From Strongyloides papillosus (Eukaryota > Nematoda > Chromadorea > Rhabditida > Strongyloididae), in NCBI GenBank assembly GCA_005656395.1, contig SRSI01000019.1, positions 124,001 through 188,000 on the forward strand: 64,000 nucleotides of DNA, written 5' to 3'. Positions 58,015 through 64,000 of the stretch are shown here, in pieces. The notes under the pieces were generated by a model. The model searched no databases, had not been told where the DNA came from, and was given only the letters and a program-made list of their open reading frames with translations. Position numbers and translations under genes: made by a program. Each line of letters starts with the position of its first letter. Positions within the stretch are counted from its first letter, which is position 1.

Positions 58015-59015
58015 ATGAAAATTATAAAAGAAAACTACGATTTATTGGTACCAACATATGTTGTTCCAAATATTAAATTCCAAGATTATCAAACATTTTT
58101 TCTTTGTTTTATAGCACTCATACTAAATATGTATTTTTTTGGTCGATGTTTAAAATACAAATTTTATAACTGCAGAAAATATTTCAAGTATATGATGGTT
58201 ATTATGTCATTTGAATATATTGTCGTTTCTATGGTACATGTGTTATTTTATGGTTATCTTATTCTTTGTTATCACAGTAATTATTCTATCAATGTAAAAT
58301 ATTGTAGTAAATTTGGAGCTTTTGATCTTGTGATTGGTCAAATACTAATTATAACTCCATTTTATCTTCAGTTTTGCCGTTTTTGGCATTTGGTATTAAA
58401 TAAAAATTCAAAACTTTTTATAACGCTATTTATAATATTTATAACTATATCAATTTTACCAGTTCTATATATGCTGTTTGGACAATTTTTTGAAATAAAT
58501 ATTTATTTTGTATCAAAAAGTGGTTGTGGTTATAAAATTGTTAGTGAATTACCATTTCATAATGAAGTTTTATATTGTGATATATTTTTTATGTTTATAC
58601 TACCATTTATTTTAATTTTTATTAATTATATTTTCTACTTTAATGTTGTTAAGAAGATGTATGATAATAAAAATAGTAAAGGATCAATAATAGAATGTAA
58701 AAGAACTATTAAAGGATTAATTGCACAAGGAGTTTTTACAGTGATTTTTCATGTTCCTTTATTTTGTTATTTACTTTATTGTCATATAAGTTAGTTTATA
58801 CTATTTTTAAAATATTTTTTTTAGCGTTCAATGAAATTGATTATCTAGAGATTCCATTTTACTTTCTCTGTTATTTTGGATATAGTGTCAATATCTTTTT
58901 CACACTGTTTGTAATTGAAGACCTCAGAATAAAAATATTAGAAGATTTTGGTATAAACGTTAGTAATAATAAAGTCAAATCTATTTTTTTAAGAAATAGT
59001 CAAATAATACCATAA
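58015..59015 (+). CDS. Seven-transmembrane receptor B
   Basis: 321 aa. Exon 1 is 58015-58789, the intron 58790-58824 (35 bp, GTTAGT...TTTTTAG), exon 2 58825-59015. Most divergent of the four: an N-terminus longer by eight residues (MKIIKENYDLL), FGRCLKYKFYNCRKYFK in place of FLHRC.KYKLFSKRKYFK, and HNEVLYCDIFFMF in TM5. Shared anchors are KFQDYQ, YGYLI.CYH, TPFYL.F.RFW and SGCGY. The C-terminus SIFLRNSQIIP is shared with D. Confidence 0.75.
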
Positions 59016-59239
59016 TTTATTTCGAATTAAACATAAATCAAATTATTGAATTACTCAAAGTTCATTTTTCTGTATTTTATCAATGGATACAATTGATCAG
59101 ATGAAGAAAAATAATTTTATTAAAAAAATAACCAATTTTTTATGTCTTACCATTTTTTTTGAAAAACCCTCAATTTATAGTAAATTACAAATTATTTTAA
59201 GATTGCTCATAATTTTTATAAAGATTTACTTTAATTTTT

Positions 59240-59510
59240 ATCACCTTCTTTAAATAGTTGATCAACTTCAAGAAAAATAATAACGATATTAGTTGTTGTG
59301 GCGCCTTCTTCAGAATAAAAATCTTTATTTTAAAACGGAACTATAAAAAAATAGATACATAAAAGAAAAGATATTAATTAAGACTTACCCTCTATTTAGA
59401 GGTATAATATTTAGAGATACAATATTTAGAACGAACACGATAAAGTAAAATAATGACAAAAGTAGGGGTTTATATAGACATAATAGTGATGACACATAAT
59501 ATGTCATCCA
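59240..59510 (-). other. Possible LTR-like or promoter-containing insert
   Basis: Read on the minus strand: a 7-bp inverted repeat (GATGACATATTATGTGTCATC), TATATAAACCCC, AGGGTAAGTC (donor-like), AATAAAGA, and then GGCGCCACAACA. The order resembles an LTR or a short transcription unit, and the GGCGCC is rare for this DNA. No target duplication was found. Confidence 0.25.
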
Positions 59511-59597
59511 ATTTATTCACTTTCACATGTTATCTTAAATACAATTCCTAAATTTTTCTATTATTTGCAATTTAATAATATTAATGCTAAAAATATA

Positions 59598-59809
59598 CAG
59601 GGTGGGCCAAAATATGCTTCACAATTGTATTCAAACTACATAATATTTTCTACAATTTATTCTTTTTTGTTAGTATAGATAAATTATGTTGCTAACTATT
59701 AGAAGATAAAAGTATCTTGAAATTATAATTGAAAGATATTACTATACATTACATAGTTTTTATTAAGAAATTTTGATTGTAACTGTGATGCATATTTTGG
59801 CCCATCCTG
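59598..59809. mobile_element. 212-bp MITE, Tc1/mariner type
   Basis: Termini CAGGGTGGGCCAAAATATGC and its near-perfect inverse (GCATATTTTGGCCCATCCTG) between TA dinucleotides. The first 16 bases equal those of the 1450-bp foldback element at 9807; the interior is unrelated. Confidence 0.8.
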
Positions 59810-60241
59810 TATAAATGTCTAACAATTTTTATTAAAAATTTACATTACTTCCAATCTTTATCAGAAGATTTATAAGAAATTTGGGCTATCTGATTATCCT
59901 TTAATATGCAGTGGCATTTCAAAAAATAAATTTAATAACCAAACTAATAGAAAATAGGATATTTGAAACTTTATAAAACTTAAATAACGACTTCTATTAT
60001 TGGTAATATAGACTAATTGCGCTGGGAAAAAATAATAAGAGTATATCAATATGATATAAAGGTTAATACGTCATCTTTCAATCTGGGGTGCTTTTTACCT
60101 GGTATTAATGTAAATAAAAAAATAATAAATTATCATTATTAAAATTTATTCTTTGCTATAATCAAGAAATAAATAATTTTTATAATTTTCTTTTCTATAT
60201 TAGCTTATCTAGTATATTTTAGAAAGTTACTAATTATAGAA

Positions 60242-61214
60242 ATGGCTGATTTAAAGGTGCCAGAATATGTTGATCCAACTATAAAATTTCAAGATTACCA
60301 AGCATTAATCCTTTGTAGTATAGCAATCATACCAAATATATATTTTTTACATCGGTGTGTAAAGTACAAATTATTTAGTAAAAGGAAATACTTCAAAATT
60401 ATGACAGTAATAATGTCATCTGAATACATTATTGATTCCACAATACACTTATTATTTTGTGGATACCTAATTATTTGTTATCATACTAATAGTAAGATCC
60501 ATGTTAAAAATTGCATTAAGTTTAGTATTTTTGATATGAGTGCTGAACAAATATTAACTGTAACACCATTTTATCTTCACTTCTTCCGTTTTTGGTTTCT
60601 GGTATTTAATAAGAAAACAAGATATTTTGTGGTGATATTTATAATTATTATAGTTATAACAATCGGGCCGCTATTATATATAACGATGGAACAATATTTT
60701 GAAATAAATGTTTATTATGTACCAAAAAGTGGTTGTGGTTATCAAAATTTTAGTGATATACCGTTTTATATGGAAGTTATGCATTTCAATAGTTTTGTTA
60801 TATTTGTCTTACCAATTATACTAATTTTCATTAATTATTTTATCTACTGTAATGTTGTTAAAAAGATATCTGACAGTAATAGAGCAAAAATGATAGAATG
60901 TAAAAGGATTCTAAAAGGATTAATATTTCAAGGGCTTTTTACGTTGATTTTCCAAGCTCCACCATTATTTTATTTGATTTATTATAATATGGGTCAGTTT
61001 AAAATTTGTTTTTTTTTTAAAATAATTTTTAGCTTTTAATTCAATTGATTATTTCGAGATTCCACTAGATTTTTTTTTTTATATTGGTAATAGTCTTTAT
61101 GTCTTTTTTACAGTAGTTGCTATTAAAGATCTCAGAAACATGATGTTGGAAGATATTGGTATAAAGAATAAAACCGAACCTATTTTTTTAAGAAAAGCAC
61201 ATAAAATGCAATAA
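60242..61214 (+). CDS. Seven-transmembrane receptor C
   Basis: 310 aa. Exon 1 is 60242-60992, the intron 60993-61032 (40 bp, GTCAGT...TTTTTAG), exon 2 61033-61214. Closest to receptor A: TVTPFYLHFFRFWFLVFNKKTR is shared exactly at DNA level over about 70 bases, which suggests recent duplication or conversion. TM7 region FFFYIGNSLYVFFTVVAIKDLRNMML. Read without splicing, the exon 1 frame would run only to 61039, losing TM7. Confidence 0.75.
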
Positions 61215-61964
61215 CTTTATTTTGATTATAACCTCGTTATAAAATTTTTCAGAGTTTAAATTCAATGTATTTTATCAAATGAATACTGTTAATTTAAATG
61301 ATTTAAAGTAATTTTTTTAAAGAATTTACTAATAAAAATTCATAAATTTTTAACAGTACTATTTGTTTCTTATTTTAAAAATTTAAAAAAATTTAAGCAT
61401 AAGAATTACACATAAAACTTTTATTGTTATTTTTTTATTATTTTTAAATTACCAATCAACTTTGTAATTATTGCTTTGAGTAAAATTTTACACTTTTTCT
61501 ATCGTTTCTGATTTAATAAAAAATACTAATATCAAAAGTAATTAAATGTCTAACAACTTCTATCTAAATCTTTTCTTATATTATTTTAAATTTTATCAAA
61601 AAATTCACAGAAATTTCACATTAACGGACTATTATATAATTTGCAATGGCATTTTTAAGGCTAAATTTTAATAACTAATTATTACAAACATGACATTTTC
61701 AACTTGATAAATTTTCGCTTATAATCCTATTGAATAAAGACTAATTACGTAAGATAAAATGCTAGAAATTTTACAAGATGATATAATAGAGAATCCTTCT
61801 TCCAAACTAATTTACTTTTTACCTGGTACTAGTATTAATGAAAAATTGCAAATTATCATTATTCAAGTTTATACTTATTAATAAGTAGGGAGTTTTTTTT
61901 TTAATTTTAGACCTTCGATGTTTTGTTTCTAAAAGATTTCTTTCAAACTTGCTTATTTTTAATA

Positions 61965-62936
61965 ATGGCTGAATTAATAGTACCAGATTATCTTGATCCA
62001 ACAATCAATTGTGAACAATACCTATCAGTTACACTTAGTTGCTTAGCAATCCTACCAAATCTATATTTTTTACATCGAAGTATATATTATAAAGAATTTA
62101 ATAAGAGAAAACATTTTAAGTATATGACAATTATTATGTCATCTGAATATGTTTTTGCTTCTATTATACACGCATCATTTAATGGATATCTTGTTATTAA
62201 TTATTATACTGGTAATCAGATATTTGTTAAATTTTGTTCAAAGTTTTCAATACTTGATCTTTATGTTAGACAAATATTAATCGCAACACCATTTTATCTT
62301 CATTTTTTCCGTTTTTGGCTTCTGGTATTTAATAAGAAAAAAAGATATTTTGTTTTTACACTAGTAATAATTATAATTATAACAATTGGACCTTTATTAT
62401 ACATGATGTCTGGACAATATTTTGAGATTAATATATATTTTTTACCAAAAGGTGGATGTGGTTATCAAATTTTTAGTGATATACCATTTTATATAGAGAT
62501 TATGTATTGTAATCTGTTTGTTGTACTTGCTTTACCATTTACTTTAATTTTAATTAATTATCTTCTCTATCGGAGTGTTGCTAAAAAGTTGTATAATACT
62601 GATAGACCAAAAGTAATGGAATATAGAAGAATTCTTAAGGGAATATTACTTCAAGGACTGTTTGCATTGGTTTTTCAAATTCCACCAATAGCTTATCTTT
62701 TATATTATTCTATAAGTTTGTTTATAATATTTAATTTAATATATTTTTTAGCAAGAAATGTTTTTGAAAATTTTTTGGATATTATAGTGCACTTTATTTT
62801 CTATATTGGATATAATCTTTATGTCTTTTTTACAGTACTTGAAATTAAAGATCTCAGAATTATGATGTTGAACGATATTGGCATAAAAAATAAAATCAAA
62901 CCTGTTTTTTTAAGAAATCCTCGTATAACACCATAA
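61965..62936 (+). CDS. Seven-transmembrane receptor D
   Basis: Start chosen at 61965 (MAELIVPDYLDPTI, matching MADLKVPEYVDPTI of C). An in-frame ATG 42 bp upstream is not conserved. Exon 1 is 61965-62715, the intron 62716-62751, exon 2 62752-62936: 311 aa. The intron is 36 bp, divisible by three and stop-free, so an unspliced message would encode 323 aa with 12 extra residues between TM6 and TM7. Its donor GTTTGT is weaker than in the sisters. Ends KPVFLRNPRITP. Confidence 0.75.
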   Translation: MAELIVPDYLDPTINCEQYLSVTLSCLAILPNLYFLHRSIYYKEFNKRKHFKYMTIIMSSEYVFASIIHASFNGYLVINYYTGNQIFVKFCSKFSILDLYVRQILIATPFYLHFFRFWLLVFNKKKRYFVFTLVIIIIITIGPLLYMMSGQYFEINIYFLPKGGCGYQIFSDIPFYIEIMYCNLFVVLALPFTLILINYLLYRSVAKKLYNTDRPKVMEYRRILKGILLQGLFALVFQIPPIAYLLYYSISLFIIFNLIYFLARNVFENFLDIIVHFIFYIGYNLYVFFTVLEIKDLRIMMLNDIGIKNKIKPVFLRNPRITP

Positions 62937-62969
62937 CTTACATCACACAAAAGATTTTTTCCTCATTTT

Positions 62970-63030
62970 AAGGACCATTTTTATCAATAAAAGGACCATT
63001 TCTATCAAATTAAGGACCATTTTAAAATTA
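62970..63030. repeat. Three-copy 21-bp tandem repeat
   Basis: AAGGACCATTT followed by about 10 AT-rich bases, at 62970, 62991 and 63012; the third copy is diverged. It lies 34 bp after receptor D. Confidence 0.7.
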
Positions 63031-63212
63031 TATTTAAATTTTATGGTAATTTTATTTTTTTTAGTTTTAATAAAGTTTTTTTAATATTTTATAATTTATT
63101 ACACATAGATAAAATTTTTAAAAAATATGATTTTTCTATAAAGTTTATTTGGACGACTTCTTAGGGAAATATTACAAAGCCAAAAATCTACTAACAAAAA
63201 TTAATAATCTCT

Positions 63213-64000
63213 CTAAAAATCTACTAATCCGTCCCTCTTTTTAACACCTTTTTTAATTTCATCAAATTTTATAATTCGCTTTAAGATAAATAAATATAAC
63301 ATTCTTTCTTTCTCCACTGTTCTTGGAATTTGATTTATCAAATTCATAAGATTTTCTTTATATTTTATCATTTCCACTGTTCTTGTAATTTGATTTACCA
63401 AATTAAATTGTAAAATTTTATCATTTCTACCTTCATAAACTTCTATTTGCTCTGAAGCTTCCAAGACTTTAAATTTGTTTCTTCTCCATTTTGCATCACT
63501 GATCATCTTCATTTTCTTCCTTTCGGGAACTTCTATCTTTTTAATCTTCCCCAGAGATGTTGTTAATGTGCGGTTCGACGAAGAAGTGAATTTAACTTTA
63601 GTTTTCAGGAGTTCTTCAACAACAAACGGTTCTGTATATTGTAAATATTTGTAAAATTTTGGCTTCTTATAAATAAACGTATCATTATTTTTAAAGTTTT
63701 CCTTCTTTGGAACTCTTTTCATGTTTTGTATTAGCTCTTTAACAGTTCTATTGACTTCAGAATAAATTTTCATATTGGTCTTCCTTCCACTGTTCTTGGG
63801 AGATAAAATGTGTTTTATCTCATGATCTATATCATCAATATTATCTAATTTTGGTCCATTACAGTTAGGTCCACGGTCAATAATAATTATAATTGATTCA
63901 TTCATATAAATAGGCATGTTTTTATACCATTTCAATTGAAAGTTAAGTACATCCATTATAATTTTCTTATTTTTCGTAGCTTCCTTGAGCTCTTCTAAAT
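63213..64000 (-). CDS. Basic protein of unknown function, 5' end probably outside the window
   Basis: An ATG at 63956 gives 247 aa, but the frame stays open to the window edge (at least 14 more codons), so the start may lie beyond. Lys- and Arg-rich, with no signal peptide or membrane segment and no recognised domain. Motif-like repeats: LVNQITRTVE and LINQIPRTVEKE, 20 residues apart, and an earlier EVNRTVKELI. At DNA level a 32-base segment (63313-63344) recurs at 63373-63404, exactly 60 bp away. It could be a decaying gene or a fast-evolving one. Confidence 0.45.
   Translation of the reverse strand, partial: LEELKEATKNKKIIMDVLNFQLKWYKNMPIYMNESIIIIIDRGPNCNGPKLDNIDDIDHEIKHILSPKNSGRKTNMKIYSEVNRTVKELIQNMKRVPKKENFKNNDTFIYKKPKFYKYLQYTEPFVVEELLKTKVKFTSSSNRTLTTSLGKIKKIEVPERKKMKMISDAKWRRNKFKVLEASEQIEVYEGRNDKILQFNLVNQITRTVEMIKYKENLMNLINQIPRTVEKERMLYLFILKRIIKFDEIKKGVKKRDGLVDF

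Noticed and set aside
1..64000. tRNA, rRNA or CRISPR features
   Set aside because: No cloverleaf-like GC-bearing segments, rRNA-like blocks or regularly spaced direct repeats were seen; the tandem order reflects gene units.

Overview
The window is nuclear DNA from a nematode, most likely a Strongyloides-type species. This rests on the very high A+T content, introns of only 36-49 bp (GTAAGT...TTTTAG), a nematode ALG-1/ALG-2-type Argonaute, nematode-type serpentine receptors and a large set of small secreted proteins of the transthyretin-like (TTL, PF01060) fold. No bacterial features, tRNA, rRNA or CRISPR were found. Organism and family calls come from reading motifs, not from a search.

Region 1 (about 0.7-46.8 kb) is a single-orientation tandem array of at least 27 TTL units, plus one further decayed fragment. 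Each unit has two exons. Exon 1 encodes a signal peptide and the strand motifs G-x-x-T-C and Y-G-x-x-F-x-x-x-G. A phase-1 intron of 36-42 bp follows, always at the same place. Exon 2 encodes L-K-I-[IY]-H-[ND]-C, a strand ending near I-P-x-x-[YF]-I, and a final -[DE]-L-. Fifteen units look intact (140-162 aa) and twelve are broken by nonsense codons, frameshifts, decay or transposon insertion. Five sequence subgroups lie in order: 734-4572, 5499-12164, 13483-18502, 21793-25941 and 35688-46277. The last expanded as a two-gene block of about 4 kb. A TATA-like block lies about 30-45 bp before the ATG in most units, which implies very short leaders.

Mobile DNA punctuates the array: a deleted mariner (3105-3981), two long-inverted-repeat elements (9807-11256 and an old copy at about 20050-21500), an 8.4-kb LTR retrotransposon with 154-bp LTRs that read as identical (26125-34569) inserted in exon 1 of a TTL gene, a solo LTR (43315-43590) and a 100-bp hairpin MITE (46089-46188). 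The retrotransposon is Ty3/gypsy-like by its RT, RNase H and integrase. It carries a signal-peptide/glycosylated coiled-coil/transmembrane module between Gag and protease, and an antisense, apparently spliced, small membrane-protein gene near its 3' end.

Region 2 (47.6-50.5 kb, minus strand) is a single-exon 957-aa Argonaute. Three of the four catalytic residues are conserved, but the fourth (His in slicing Argonautes) is Tyr905. Region 3 (50.5-55.6 kb) is mostly gene-poor, with two small secreted-protein genes on the minus strand. Region 4 (56.4-62.9 kb) is a cluster of four paralogous two-exon seven-transmembrane receptors sharing an upstream block, with a 212-bp mariner-type MITE between the second and third. 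At the right edge, a basic protein of unknown function on the minus strand runs to or past the window end.
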